Of a stretch of DNA of 64,000 bases, positions 54,084-62,629 are shown piece after piece. The notes beneath the pieces were generated by a model. It was not told the DNA's origin and did no database searches. It saw only the letters and a program-made list of their open reading frames with translations. The stretch covers positions 22,921 to 86,920 of the forward strand of contig NZ_CAJZAR010000088.1 in the NCBI RefSeq assembly GCF_914484835.1, given 5' to 3'. The position numbers and the translations under genes were made by a program. The stretch's first letter is position 1. Each line of letters opens with the position of its first letter. Source of the stretch: Paraburkholderia tropica (GTDB lineage Bacteria > Pseudomonadota > Gammaproteobacteria > Burkholderiales > Burkholderiaceae).

Positions 54084-55181
54084 TTACGCCTTGTCCTGCA
54101 CGACGCCGCGGCGGATCTGGTCAAGCTCGATCGACTCGAACAGCGCCTTGAAATTGCCCTCGCCGAAGCCCTGATTGCCCTTGCGCTGAATGATCTCGAA
54201 GAAGATCGGGCCGATCTGGTTCTCCGTGAAGATCTGCAGCAGCAGGTCTTCGGGCGCGCCGTCGATCAGGATCTTGCGCTTCTTCAGTTCGTCGAGCGGC
54301 TCGGTGTGGCCCGGAACGCGGCGGTTCACCAGTTCGTAATACGTGTCGACGGTGTCGAGCAGCGCGATGTCCGAGGCGCGCAGGCCATCCACCGTACGGT
54401 AGATGTCGCCGGTGCCGAGGGCGATGTGCTGGATGCCTTCGCCGTGATACGCGTCCAGATATTCCTGGATCTGGCCGGCCGTCTCGCCGCCTTCTTCGTT
54501 GATCGGAATGCGGATCTTGCCGCACGGCGAGGTCATCGCCTTCGACTTCACGCCCGTCACCTTGCCTTCAATGTCGAAGTAGCGGATTTCGCGGAAGTTG
54601 AAGAGGCGTTCGTAGAACTCCGCCCATTCGGCCATGCGGCCGCGATGCACGTTGTGCGTGAGGTGATCGATATAGGTGAGGCCGTGGCCGACCGGATGCT
54701 GCTCGGCGCCCTCGATCGGCACGAAATCGACGTCATAGATGTCGATATCGCCGATGCTGCCCGGCTGCGCGCCGTTTTTGCCGCGCCAGCGGTCCACGAA
54801 ATAGATCAACGAATCGCCGATGCCCTTGATGGCCGGAATGTTCAGTTCCATCGGGCCGGTCTTGTTGTCGAAGCCCCAGGCGCCGAGTTCGAGCGCGCGC
54901 TGGTAGGCCTTGGCGGCGTCCTGCACGCGGAACGCGATCGCGCAGATCGACGGGCCGTGCTGGCGCGCGAAGCGCTGTGCGAACGAGTCGGGCTCGCCGT
55001 TGACGATGAAGTTGATCTCGCCCTGGCGATAGAGCGTCACGTCTTTGTGGCGGTGGCGCGCGACGGCGGTGAAGCCCATGCGCTCGAACAGCTTGCCGAG
55101 CGCCTTGGGATCGGGGGCGGTGTATTCGATGAACTCGAAGCCGTCGGTGCCGACGGGATTTTCCCAGGTGGGGACCTGCAT
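54084..55181 (-). CDS. hppD: 4-hydroxyphenylpyruvate dioxygenase
   Basis: Converts 4-hydroxyphenylpyruvate to homogentisate in tyrosine catabolism. 365 aa. Non-heme Fe(II) ligands are H173 (IDHLTHNV), H252 (IQHIALGTGDI) and E329 (IGPIFFEI). KGNQGFGEGNFKALFESIE is the family C-terminal stretch. Divergent from an Lrp-type regulator with a 142-bp gap, so it is probably controlled by it. No other homogentisate genes are here. Confidence 0.97.
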   Translation of the reverse strand: MQVPTWENPVGTDGFEFIEYTAPDPKALGKLFERMGFTAVARHRHKDVTLYRQGEINFIVNGEPDSFAQRFARQHGPSICAIAFRVQDAAKAYQRALELGAWGFDNKTGPMELNIPAIKGIGDSLIYFVDRWRGKNGAQPGSIGDIDIYDVDFVPIEGAEQHPVGHGLTYIDHLTHNVHRGRMAEWAEFYERLFNFREIRYFDIEGKVTGVKSKAMTSPCGKIRIPINEEGGETAGQIQEYLDAYHGEGIQHIALGTGDIYRTVDGLRASDIALLDTVDTYYELVNRRVPGHTEPLDELKKRKILIDGAPEDLLLQIFTENQIGPIFFEIIQRKGNQGFGEGNFKALFESIELDQIRRGVVQDKA

Positions 55182-55323
55182 GCCTGTCTCCTGCGTTGAT
55201 CAAGATCATTGGTTGGTGCAGGCCAGTCTAGCTGTCCAATATGGGAGAAAACTTGCGATCTGGGTCGCGGTTTGGACTATGTGAGCTATAAAATGCCTTC
55301 GATAACTTATCGAGTGGCAGAAA

Positions 55324-55818
55324 ATGGCTGATATCGAATTGGACGCAATTGATCGCCGAATTCTGGCGATCCTTCAGGAGAATGGCCGGCTCTCGAATCA
55401 GGAGATCGCGGAGCGCGTGAACCTCTCGCCGAGCCCGTGTCTGCGGCGCATTCGGCGGCTGGAGGAGAGCGGGGTGATCCGCGGTTATGTGGCGCTGCTC
55501 GACGCGCAAAAGCTCGGCCTCGACCTGCTGGCCTACGTGAACGTGCGGCTGGAAAAGCGCGGGCCGACGGCGTCGGGCCGCGAGGGCGTGACGCACGCGG
55601 AGCTATTCCGCGCGGCCGTGCAGACCTGGCCCGAAGTGGTGGCCTGCCACGCCATGACCGGCGACATGGATTTCCTGCTGCGCGTGCAGGTGGAGGACAT
55701 GGCGCATTTCTCGCGCTTCGTGCAGGACCAGTTGCTGCACCATCCGTCGGTGATCGACGTGAAGTCGAGCTTTTCGCTGCAAACCTTCAAGGAAACGACC
55801 GCGCTGCCGATTCTTTGA
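55324..55818 (+). CDS. Lrp/AsnC family transcriptional regulator
   Basis: 164 aa. N-terminal HTH (DRRILAILQENGRLSNQEIAE, SPSPCLRRIRRLEESGVI), then an AsnC/RAM ligand domain with YVALLDAQKLGLDLLAYVN and EVVACHAMTGDMDFLLRV. A short insertion of about ten residues (GPTASGREGV) sits in the RAM domain. The amino-acid ligand may be an aromatic one since hppD is the divergent neighbour (inference). Confidence 0.93.
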   Translation: MADIELDAIDRRILAILQENGRLSNQEIAERVNLSPSPCLRRIRRLEESGVIRGYVALLDAQKLGLDLLAYVNVRLEKRGPTASGREGVTHAELFRAAVQTWPEVVACHAMTGDMDFLLRVQVEDMAHFSRFVQDQLLHHPSVIDVKSSFSLQTFKETTALPIL

Positions 55819-55846
55819 GGGTTTTCAGGCGTATAGCGGCAGACGT

Positions 55847-55873
55847 AAAAAAAGCGGCCGAAGCCGCTTTTTT
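55847..55873. terminator. Bidirectional terminator between the Lrp gene and the GNAT gene
   Basis: AAAAGCGGC-CGAA-GCCGCTTTTTTT within 55847-55873. Ends the two converging genes. Confidence 0.9.
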
Positions 55874-55906
55874 ATCCGGTGCTCATTCAACCCAGCCGGG
55901 CAGGAG

Positions 55907-56572
55907 TCACGCTGCCACGGCTTGCGGCAGGATCGTTTCGATCAGACGCGATGCCTGACGCGCCTGGCGCTTGAGCGCATAGTCGAACACGGCGGCTTGT
56001 TCCTGAAGCATTTCCGCGATGATGCTGGTCTGGTCGGCCGGTTCGAGCGAGAGATACGCGTCGGCTTCGCCGTAGGCGTACTCGATCTTCATGCCCGACT
56101 TCTTCGCGATGTGCATCATCGTGGAGTTGCGCGACAGGCAGTGCATGTACAGCGTGGTGACGTGCGTGTTGCGGCTGCGGATGGCGGCGCGCTCGAACAG
56201 CTTCGAGCCGATGCCCTGGCCGCGCGCGCTTTCGCTCACCGACACGCCGAATTCAGCGGTGCGGCCGTTGCCGTCGGCGGGCAGATAGGCCAGATGGCCC
56301 GCGCCGACGAGTTGCAGCTGATGGTCGAACACGCCGAACACGGTGTCGCGCGTGAAATCCAGACCGCGCACATAGTTCTCGATCACGTGGTCCGGCGCGG
56401 CCTGGCCGAAGCGCAGCAGGCGGTCGTCGGTGCCGAGCGCGAGAAAGTGGCTCAGCAAGCGGTCGCGGTCAGCCGAGGTGAGGACGCGCACCATGACAGG
56501 CGAATGACCGGACGACAGCGTGCGGCCGGTCGGCAGGATCGGCGCGTGGGCTTGGGTCGAAAGCTTGTTCAT
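55907..56572 (-). CDS. GNAT family N-acetyltransferase
   Basis: 221 aa. Core GNAT motif A is ESARGQGIGSKLFERAAIRSR, preceded by beta strands (FGVFDHQLQLVGAGHLAYL). N-terminal about 30 residues are variable. Acceptor unknown. AAGGAGAA precedes the ATG. Upstream has two related elements (CTAGCGGAAACCC, CTAGGGAAAACCC; 56626-56663) ahead of the promoter. Confidence 0.9.
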   Translation of the reverse strand: MNKLSTQAHAPILPTGRTLSSGHSPVMVRVLTSADRDRLLSHFLALGTDDRLLRFGQAAPDHVIENYVRGLDFTRDTVFGVFDHQLQLVGAGHLAYLPADGNGRTAEFGVSVSESARGQGIGSKLFERAAIRSRNTHVTTLYMHCLSRNSTMMHIAKKSGMKIEYAYGEADAYLSLEPADQTSIIAEMLQEQAAVFDYALKRQARQASRLIETILPQAVAA

Positions 56573-56748
56573 GATGGGTTCTCCTTAGAATCGGACTGCG
56601 GGCGCATGATGCGGCGCAAAACGAATTCTAGCGGAAACCCTGGGGTCGATCTAGGGAAAACCCGAATTACGGATTTGAGTGTTGCGCCTAATTAAGAAAA
56701 ATGGCGCGATAACTTGTTGATTTTTATGGGATATGTGTGGCGAATAGA

Positions 56749-56813
56749 TTGACGCGTCAACCGTTGTGACTACACATCATTTTGCGTCGCAGCAATATTG
56801 TCACATCGACGCG
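56749..56813. promoter_or_regulatory. Palindromic/inverted-repeat block downstream of paaR
   Basis: A perfect palindrome TTGACGCGTCAA (56749-56760) and an imperfect longer inverted repeat CGCGTC..TGTGAC (56754-56770) with GTCACA..CGACGCG (56800-56813). It lies in an AT-rich patch between the GNAT gene and the 3' end of paaR. Confidence 0.45.
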
Positions 56814-56832
56814 TTATCTGGCCCGAAAAATA

Positions 56833-57435
56833 TCAGGCCGTTTGCAGCCCGTGATCGACCACCGCGATCACCTGTTCGGCGAACTCGCGGTAACCCATGC
56901 GTCCGCCCGGCTTCAGCCAGGTGAAGGTCCAGTTGATCATGCCGAACACCATCATCGTGAGTGCGGTCTGGTTATCCGCCGTCACGCGGCCCGGATAGGC
57001 GCGCGCGAGCTGGCGCGTGAACGCGGCGACCACGTCGCGCTGGCGGTTCAGGATGATTTCGCGTTGCGCGTCCACGAGATATTTGACGTCGTTGAGCAGC
57101 GCCACGTGGCGGCTGTGCGAGGTCTCGTACTCGACGAGGAAGGCGCGGATCAGCTCGGCGAAACTCTCGCGCTCGTCGAGGCCGCGGCGCTGGCTCGCGC
57201 CCTCCACCTCCGCGATGATCAGCATCAGCCGCTTCGTGTAGCGGTCGAGCAGATCGAAGAGGATCGCTTCCTTGCTCTCGTAGTAGTGATAGAGGCGGGC
57301 TTTGGACGTGCCGCTGGCGGCCGCGAGATCGGACATCGACGTGCTCGGATAGCTCGTCTGCGCGAATTTGGCCGCAGCGAGTTCGAGGATCTGGTCGCGT
57401 TGGGTTTCGTGGTCGGGCGCTCGGGTGCGTGCCAT
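56833..57435 (-). CDS. paaR: TetR-family regulator of phenylacetate catabolism
   Basis: 200 aa. N-terminal TetR HTH: RDQILELAAAKFAQTSYPSTSMSDLAAASGTSKARLYHYYESKE. Gene position (next to DUF1835 and paaABCDE) matches the phenylacetyl-CoA-responsive PaaR of Burkholderia cenocepacia. The ligand is inferred to be phenylacetyl-CoA. A perfect palindrome in the paaA promoter is a likely binding site. A 56-bp gap to the DUF1835 gene suggests a shared transcript. Confidence 0.88.
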   Translation of the reverse strand: MARTRAPDHETQRDQILELAAAKFAQTSYPSTSMSDLAAASGTSKARLYHYYESKEAILFDLLDRYTKRLMLIIAEVEGASQRRGLDERESFAELIRAFLVEYETSHSRHVALLNDVKYLVDAQREIILNRQRDVVAAFTRQLARAYPGRVTADNQTALTMMVFGMINWTFTWLKPGGRMGYREFAEQVIAVVDHGLQTA

Positions 57436-57491
57436 TGTTGGGGATCAGCGGAGATCGGCGAGGATCAGCGGGGTTAAGGGAATCGGCGGAT

Positions 57492-58325
57492 TCAGCGCGA
57501 AAGGGACAGATGCGCGGCGGTGTGCGGCAGCGCCGGGCGCGTCGAGCGCGCGCTGGCGCCGGCGGCGGGCGCGGCGCAGCGGTCGTCGTTCAGGCGCAGT
57601 TCGCCCGCGCCGGCCAGCTCGCGCAGGCGCCACAGCACGATCGGCTCGCGCACCGCGAAGCCCGCGCCGCGCGTGAGCGCCGCGCCGAGCGTGTCGCACC
57701 CGAGCCACGGCGCGCCGGCCGGACATTGCGCATTCAGGGTGTCGAGGATCTGCGCGTCGAGGTCGGCCCATGCGCCGCTCGTGAAGGTGTTGTCGCGCCA
57801 GCGGCGCATTTCGCCGTTCGCGAACTTCGCTTCCTGCCATTCGAGCGCGAGGCGCGTGATGCGCAGCACGGAGATCGGCGCCGCGTCGGGCAGGCGCACG
57901 CGCAGGCGTTCGGCCGCGTGCTCCGGCGAGCCGCTCAGGTCGTCGGCGGCGAGGCGCACTTCGTTCAGGCGTTGCGGCGCGCAGCGCAGCCGGTAGCAGA
58001 CGCGGCGCAGCGTGAGCTGGTCGGCGGCGGCGTGCGTGTGCCAGATCACCACATGGGCGTCGTCGGCTTCGACGGCGGCGAGCGCCGCGCAGTCGTGCTG
58101 CGCGAGCGTGTCCGGCACCGCGCCGAGGCGCTGCCAGAACGCCGCGCGCTGCGCCGCGCCGGGATTGCCGCTCGCGTCGATGTCGCGCAGCGGACCGACC
58201 GTGAGGTCGTCGTTCAGTGCGATCACGCGCACGGCCTGGCCCGTGGCGGGCTGGCCCGCCGCGTCGAGAGCCTGTCGCAGCGCGGCGGCGGCCGGCTCGC
58301 CATGAATGAGGTGAATCGTGGTCAT
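57492..58325 (-). CDS. DUF1835 domain-containing protein
   Basis: 277 aa. N-terminal DUF1835-like domain (IHLIHGEPAAAALRQAL, VIALNDDLTVGPLRDID, VIWHTHAAADQLTLRRVCYRL) followed by a DUF3658-like region (LALEWQEAKFANGEMRRWRDNTFTSG). Function unknown; conserved between paaR and the paa operon in Burkholderia. ATG 58325 is chosen; the upstream TTG at 58331 is a less likely start. Confidence 0.85.
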   Translation of the reverse strand: MTTIHLIHGEPAAAALRQALDAAGQPATGQAVRVIALNDDLTVGPLRDIDASGNPGAAQRAAFWQRLGAVPDTLAQHDCAALAAVEADDAHVVIWHTHAAADQLTLRRVCYRLRCAPQRLNEVRLAADDLSGSPEHAAERLRVRLPDAAPISVLRITRLALEWQEAKFANGEMRRWRDNTFTSGAWADLDAQILDTLNAQCPAGAPWLGCDTLGAALTRGAGFAVREPIVLWRLRELAGAGELRLNDDRCAAPAAGASARSTRPALPHTAAHLSLSR

Positions 58326-58382
58326 CGACAACTCGTTGCGCTCGCCATGAACGCCATAAACGCCTGCAAGCGCGCTAGAGAC

Positions 58383-58434
58383 AAAAGGGACCGCCCGCGC
58401 GGCGCAGCGAAGTGCGCCTGGCGCGGGCGGCCCC
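58383..58434 (-). terminator. Rho-independent terminator of the paaABCDE transcript (minus strand)
   Basis: On the minus strand a long GC stem (CCGCCCGCGC with GCGCGGGCGG, inner GGCGCA/TGCGCC) is followed by TTTTGT. It lies between paaE and DUF1835 and should separate the paa operon from the paaR transcript. Confidence 0.75.
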
Positions 58435-58568
58435 TAGTGTAAGCGGATCGCCTGAGTGCCGAAAGCGTGCTGTTGCTCTAGAGCGGATATGTCACTGCTA
58501 ATTTCCGATCAGGCACGATTTGCCCCTTAATGCGGCCGGAGGTCGGCCAAATGGCGTGCAGCGCGCGA

Positions 58569-59657
58569 TCAACGCTCGTCGAAGCTCACCACCACGCGCT
58601 CGCTGACCGGATGGCACTGGCAGGTGAGCACGAAGCCGTCCTTCACTTCCTGCTCCTCGAGCGTGTAGTTCTTGTCCATTTTCACCTCGCCTTCGAGCAC
58701 ACGCGCGCGGCAGGTGCAGCAGACGCCGCCCTTGCACGCATACGGCAGCGCGAGGCCGGCTTTCAGGCCGACGTCGAGCAGGCTCACGCCCTCGTACGGC
58801 AGACGCAGCTTGCGCTTCTTGCCGTCGATGACGATTTCCAGGTCGGCGGCCGGCGTATCCGCGGTGATTTCGACCGGCGGCACGCCCGCCTGCGGCAGCG
58901 GCGAGCCGAAGCGCTCGACGTGGACATTCGGCTTCGGCACGCCCGCGACCGAGAGCGCGGCCTCGGCGGCGTCCATCATCGGCGCGGGGCCGCAGATGAA
59001 GGCTTCGTCGATTTCGCCGGGCGGCAGCAGCGTGTCGAGGAACGCCGCGCACTTGGCCTGATCGAGCACGCCGTTGAACAGCTCGACGTCCTGGAGATCG
59101 TCCGAGAGCACGTGGTAGAGGCGGAAGCGGTCCATGAAGCGGTTCTTCAGATCCTCCAGTTCCTCCGCGAACATGATCTGGTCGACGCTGCGGTTGCCGT
59201 AGACGAGCGTGAACGCGCTGCGCGGCTCGGTTTCGAGCGTCGTCTTGATGATCGCCAGCACCGGCGTGATGCCCGAGCCGCCCGAGAACGCCACGTAATG
59301 CTTGCCGTGATCGGCGTTCAGGTGCGTGAAGAAGCGGCCGTCGGGCGTCATCACGTCGATTTCGTGGCCTGGTGCGAGCTGGTCGAACGCGAAGTTCGAG
59401 AAGCGCCCGCCGCGCACGCGCTTGATGCCGATGCGCAGTTCGCCGTCGCGGTCGTAATCGGTCACGCCGACGCAGATCGAGTACGAGCGGCGCGTCTCCT
59501 CGCCGTCGATATGGGTCTTGAGCGTGACGAACTGTCCTTGCGTGAACCGGTAGGCGTCGCGCAGCTCGGGCGGAACTTCGAACGCGACGGAGACCGCGTC
59601 CGCGGTTTCGGGACGTACTTCGCGGATGCGCAGCGAATGGAATTGCGGGGTGGCCAT
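58569..59657 (-). CDS. paaE: Phenylacetyl-CoA epoxidase reductase subunit
   Basis: 362 aa. Ferredoxin-NADP reductase-like part (RRSYSICVG, RFSNFAFDQLAPG, FSGGSGITPVLAII) followed by a plant-type [2Fe-2S] ferredoxin domain: YACKGGVCCTCRARVLEG and the fourth Cys in LTCQCHP. Transfers electrons to the PaaABCE epoxidase that opens the ring of phenylacetyl-CoA. The start follows the paaD stop by 1 bp. Confidence 0.97.
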   Translation of the reverse strand: MATPQFHSLRIREVRPETADAVSVAFEVPPELRDAYRFTQGQFVTLKTHIDGEETRRSYSICVGVTDYDRDGELRIGIKRVRGGRFSNFAFDQLAPGHEIDVMTPDGRFFTHLNADHGKHYVAFSGGSGITPVLAIIKTTLETEPRSAFTLVYGNRSVDQIMFAEELEDLKNRFMDRFRLYHVLSDDLQDVELFNGVLDQAKCAAFLDTLLPPGEIDEAFICGPAPMMDAAEAALSVAGVPKPNVHVERFGSPLPQAGVPPVEITADTPAADLEIVIDGKKRKLRLPYEGVSLLDVGLKAGLALPYACKGGVCCTCRARVLEGEVKMDKNYTLEEQEVKDGFVLTCQCHPVSERVVVSFDER

Positions 59658-59658
59658 A

Positions 59659-60186
59659 TCAGTACGGTTTGAAGTAGTCGAAGGGTTCGCGGCAGTCGAG
59701 GCAGCGGTACAACGCCTTGCACGCGGTCGAGCCGAATTGCGCGAGGCGCTCGGTGTGCTTCGAGCCGCAGCGCGGACAGACGGGCGCGGGCAGTTTCGGC
59801 ATGAAGGTGATCGGCTGCTCGGCCGCTTGTTTCGAGCCGCTGCCGCAGTTGCCCGTGGGCGGCGCGATGCCGTAGGCGCGCAGCTTTTCGCGCGCTTCGT
59901 CGGTGATCCAGTCGGTGGTCCACGCGGGCGTCAGGGTCGTGGCGATGCGGTACGGCGCGATCTGCGCGGCGTCGAGCGCGTGCGCGACGTCCTCGGCGAT
60001 CTGCGACATCGCCGGGCAGCCCGAATAGGTGGGCGTGATGACCACTTCGAGCTGGCCGTCGTCGGCGCGGCGCACGTCGCGCAGAATGCCGAGTTCGCGG
60101 ATCGACACCACCGGAATCTCCGGGTCCGGCACCGATTCGAGTGCTGTCCAGGCGCGTTCGAGCGCGCGGTCTGCCGTGGCTTGCAT
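59659..60186 (-). CDS. paaD: Phenylacetate-CoA oxygenase subunit PaaD (metal-cluster assembly)
   Basis: 175 aa. DUF59/MIP18-like N-terminal region (LESVPDPEIPVVSIRELGILRDV, TPTYSGCPAMSQIAEDV), then a Cys-rich C-terminus: CPRCGSKHTERL and YRCLDCREPFDYFKPY. Helps mature the Fe centres of the oxygenase. Two in-frame starts exist, 60192 and 60186; 60186 has AGGA 7 nt upstream and is preferred. Confidence 0.93.
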   Translation of the reverse strand: MQATADRALERAWTALESVPDPEIPVVSIRELGILRDVRRADDGQLEVVITPTYSGCPAMSQIAEDVAHALDAAQIAPYRIATTLTPAWTTDWITDEAREKLRAYGIAPPTGNCGSGSKQAAEQPITFMPKLPAPVCPRCGSKHTERLAQFGSTACKALYRCLDCREPFDYFKPY

Positions 60187-60227
60187 CGTCATGTCCTGTG
60201 AAGCTTGCTGTGGAGCGGCGGCGCGGC

Positions 60228-61034
60228 TTACCAGCGCGCGCCCGGATGCTGGCGCGCGAGGCTCTGCATCTCGGCGAGCACGAAGCCCATGTGCTCCGAG
60301 TGTTCGCCGAGCTTGCCCGTGCTCACATGCTTGACCGGCGCGGGCGCCACGAGCGTGGCTTCGTCGAGCGCGGCCTGCACGTCGGCGCGCCACGCGGCTT
60401 CGAACTGCGCGGTGAGCGGCGCGATGCCCGCCTCGGCCACGGCCGCTTCCACGGCGTCCGTGCTGAAGAATTCGCGCGTGTACGGCATCAGCCAGTCGAG
60501 CGCGGCCTGGGCGCGGCGATGCGATTCGTCGGTGCCGTCGCCGAAACGGATCAGCCATTCGCGCGCGTGATGCACGTGGTAGCGCGTTTCCTTGATCGAG
60601 CGTTCGGCGATCGCGGCCAGTTGCGGATCGGCGGAACGCAGCAGCGCGGTCCACAGATGCGCCATCAGCGACGCGTAAAGGAAGTTGCGCACGATCGTCA
60701 CGGCGTAGTCGTTGGCCGAATGCGTCGTGCCAGCGAGCGGGCCGAAGTGCGGCAGCTCGGCGAGCGTGTAGTTGGCGAACTCGCGCTCGGTGCGGAAATA
60801 GGCGTAGTCGTCCTCGGTGCGCTCGCGGCCGGTGAGCGCGCGGTCGAGCGTGGCGGCGTGCGTGTAGAGCAGGCGCGCCTGGCCGATCAGGTCGAGGCTC
60901 ATGTTGGCGAGCGCGATGTCTTCTTCGAGGATCGGGCCGTGGCCGCACCATTCCGTGTTGCGCTGACCGAGGATCAGCGCGGTATCGGCGAGGCGCAGCA
61001 CGTACGCGAGGTGTTCTTGCGTGGGCGTCGTCAT
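60228..61034 (-). CDS. paaC: Phenylacetyl-CoA epoxidase structural subunit PaaC
   Basis: 268 aa, ferritin-like fold, with ILGQRNTEWCGHGPILEEDIALANMSLDLIGQARLLY near the start. Lacks a complete di-iron ligand set in the family and acts as the structural partner of PaaA. Next to paaB (10 bp). Confidence 0.96.
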   Translation of the reverse strand: MTTPTQEHLAYVLRLADTALILGQRNTEWCGHGPILEEDIALANMSLDLIGQARLLYTHAATLDRALTGRERTEDDYAYFRTEREFANYTLAELPHFGPLAGTTHSANDYAVTIVRNFLYASLMAHLWTALLRSADPQLAAIAERSIKETRYHVHHAREWLIRFGDGTDESHRRAQAALDWLMPYTREFFSTDAVEAAVAEAGIAPLTAQFEAAWRADVQAALDEATLVAPAPVKHVSTGKLGEHSEHMGFVLAEMQSLARQHPGARW

Positions 61035-61044
61035 GGTCTCGCTC

Positions 61045-61329
61045 TTACATGTGGTTGACTTCGTCGGGCAGCGTGTAGAACGTCGGATGGCGATAGATCT
61101 TGTCGCCCGCCGGTTCGAACAGCTCAGCCTTCTCGCTCGGATCCGACGCCGTGATCGCCGCCGACGGCACCACCCAGATGCTCACGCCTTCCTGACGGCG
61201 CGTGTAGACGTCGCGCGCCATGCGCAGCGCCATCGAGGCGTCGGCGGCGTGCAGGCTGCCGCAATGCTTGTGATCGAGCCCCTGTTTGCTGCGCACGAAC
61301 ACTTCCCAGATCGGCCATTCCTTGTTCAT
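61045..61329 (-). CDS. paaB: Phenylacetyl-CoA epoxidase subunit PaaB
   Basis: 94 aa; WPIWEVFVRSKQGLDHKHCGSLHAADASMALRMARDVYTRR is the conserved PaaB sequence. Small bridging subunit of the epoxidase complex. AAGGAGAC precedes the ATG. Confidence 0.96.
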   Translation of the reverse strand: MNKEWPIWEVFVRSKQGLDHKHCGSLHAADASMALRMARDVYTRRQEGVSIWVVPSAAITASDPSEKAELFEPAGDKIYRHPTFYTLPDEVNHM

Positions 61330-61359
61330 CTTCCTGTCTCCTTCGAGTCTCTGATGGTG

Positions 61360-62358
61360 TTACGCGGCGTGCTTTTCGGCGCGCTGACGCTGTTTCTCTG
61401 CGTGGGCGAGGGCGGCTTCGCGCACCCACGCGCCTTCGTTGTGCGCTTTCACGCGCGTGCCGAGGCGCTCGCGGTTGCACGGGCCGTCGCCGTTGACGAC
61501 GCGCCAGAATTCTTCCCAGTCGATCGTGCCGTAGTCGTAGTGGCCGCGCGCCTCGTTCCATTTCAGGTCGGCGTCGGGCAGCGTGACGCCGAGCACCTTG
61601 GCCTGCTCGACCGTGGCGTCGACGAATTTCTGGCGCAGGTCGTCGTTCGTGATGCGCTTGATGCCCCATTTGGCCGACTGGTTGCTGTGGACCGAATCGG
61701 CGTCGCTCGGGCCGAACATCATCAGCACCGGCCACCACCAGCGGTTCACGGCCTGCTGGACGAGTTCGCGCTGCGCCTCGGTGCCGCTCATCATCGCGAG
61801 CAGGGCGTCGAAACCCTGGCGCTGATGGAACGACTCTTCCTTGCAGATGCGGATCATGGCGCGCGCGTACGGGCCATAGGTGCAGCGGCACAGCGGGATC
61901 TGGTTCATGATCGCCGCGCCGTCGACCAGCCAGCCGATCACGCCGACGTCGGCCCACGTGGGCGTCGGGTAATTGAAGATGCTCGAATATTTGGCCTTGC
62001 CCGCGTGCAGGGCGTCGACCAGCTGGTCGCGCGAGACGCCGAGCGTTTCCGCCGCGCTATAGAGATAGAGGCCGTGGCCCGCTTCGTCCTGCACCTTGGC
62101 GAGCAGGATCGCCTTGCGCTTCAGGCTGGGCGCGCGCGAAATCCAGTTGCCTTCCGGCAGCATGCCCACGACTTCCGAGTGCGCGTGCTGCGAGATCTGG
62201 CGCACCAGCGTCTTGCGGTAGGCATCGGGCATCCAGTCTTGCGGCTCGATCTTGCCGTCGGCGGCCATGATGGCGTCGAACTGGACTTGCTCGGGCGAGT
62301 CGGCGCCCGCGTCGAGCGGCGCGACATTGCCGGGAATGTCGAGGGATTGCGTGTACAT
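61360..62358 (-). CDS. paaA: Phenylacetyl-CoA epoxidase catalytic subunit PaaA
   Basis: 332 aa. Di-iron ferritin-like enzyme that epoxidises phenylacetyl-CoA. KVQDEAGHGLYLYSAAETLG and MIRICKEESFHQRQGFD carry the E-x-x-H iron ligands. First gene of paaABCDE. ATG 62358 has GAGAG upstream. Upstream is an inferred PaaR-controlled promoter. Confidence 0.97.
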   Translation of the reverse strand: MYTQSLDIPGNVAPLDAGADSPEQVQFDAIMAADGKIEPQDWMPDAYRKTLVRQISQHAHSEVVGMLPEGNWISRAPSLKRKAILLAKVQDEAGHGLYLYSAAETLGVSRDQLVDALHAGKAKYSSIFNYPTPTWADVGVIGWLVDGAAIMNQIPLCRCTYGPYARAMIRICKEESFHQRQGFDALLAMMSGTEAQRELVQQAVNRWWWPVLMMFGPSDADSVHSNQSAKWGIKRITNDDLRQKFVDATVEQAKVLGVTLPDADLKWNEARGHYDYGTIDWEEFWRVVNGDGPCNRERLGTRVKAHNEGAWVREAALAHAEKQRQRAEKHAA

Positions 62359-62392
62359 GGAGACGCTCTCGCTGGTGTTAGGTATGGAGCGC

Positions 62393-62420
62393 AGTATAAA
62401 CCAACCGACCGGTCGGTAAA
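62393..62420 (-). promoter_or_regulatory. paaA promoter with PaaR-type palindrome
   Basis: Minus strand: TTTACC (62415-62420) and TATACT (62393-62398) at 16 bp spacing. The perfect 14-bp palindrome ACCGACCGGTCGGT (62404-62417) overlaps the -35 and spacer, a position where a bound TetR-family repressor would block RNA polymerase. Confidence 0.7.
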
Positions 62421-62629
62421 TGAATATTTTGAGCTTGAATAAAAGGGCGTGAAGTCGCGGGGATCGATACGGACGATCCGATGTCGCGCTGATTGAGTTG
62501 TAGGCGGGATTGGCGCCCGGTGCGCGCGTCGACGTGTGGGTTTCGTTCGCCCGGTTTGTCAGGCGGATGGAAGGTCGCGCCGCAGAGCATGCGGCACAAT
62601 GGGCGCTTTGCCTGCGCACTCGCTCCCGG

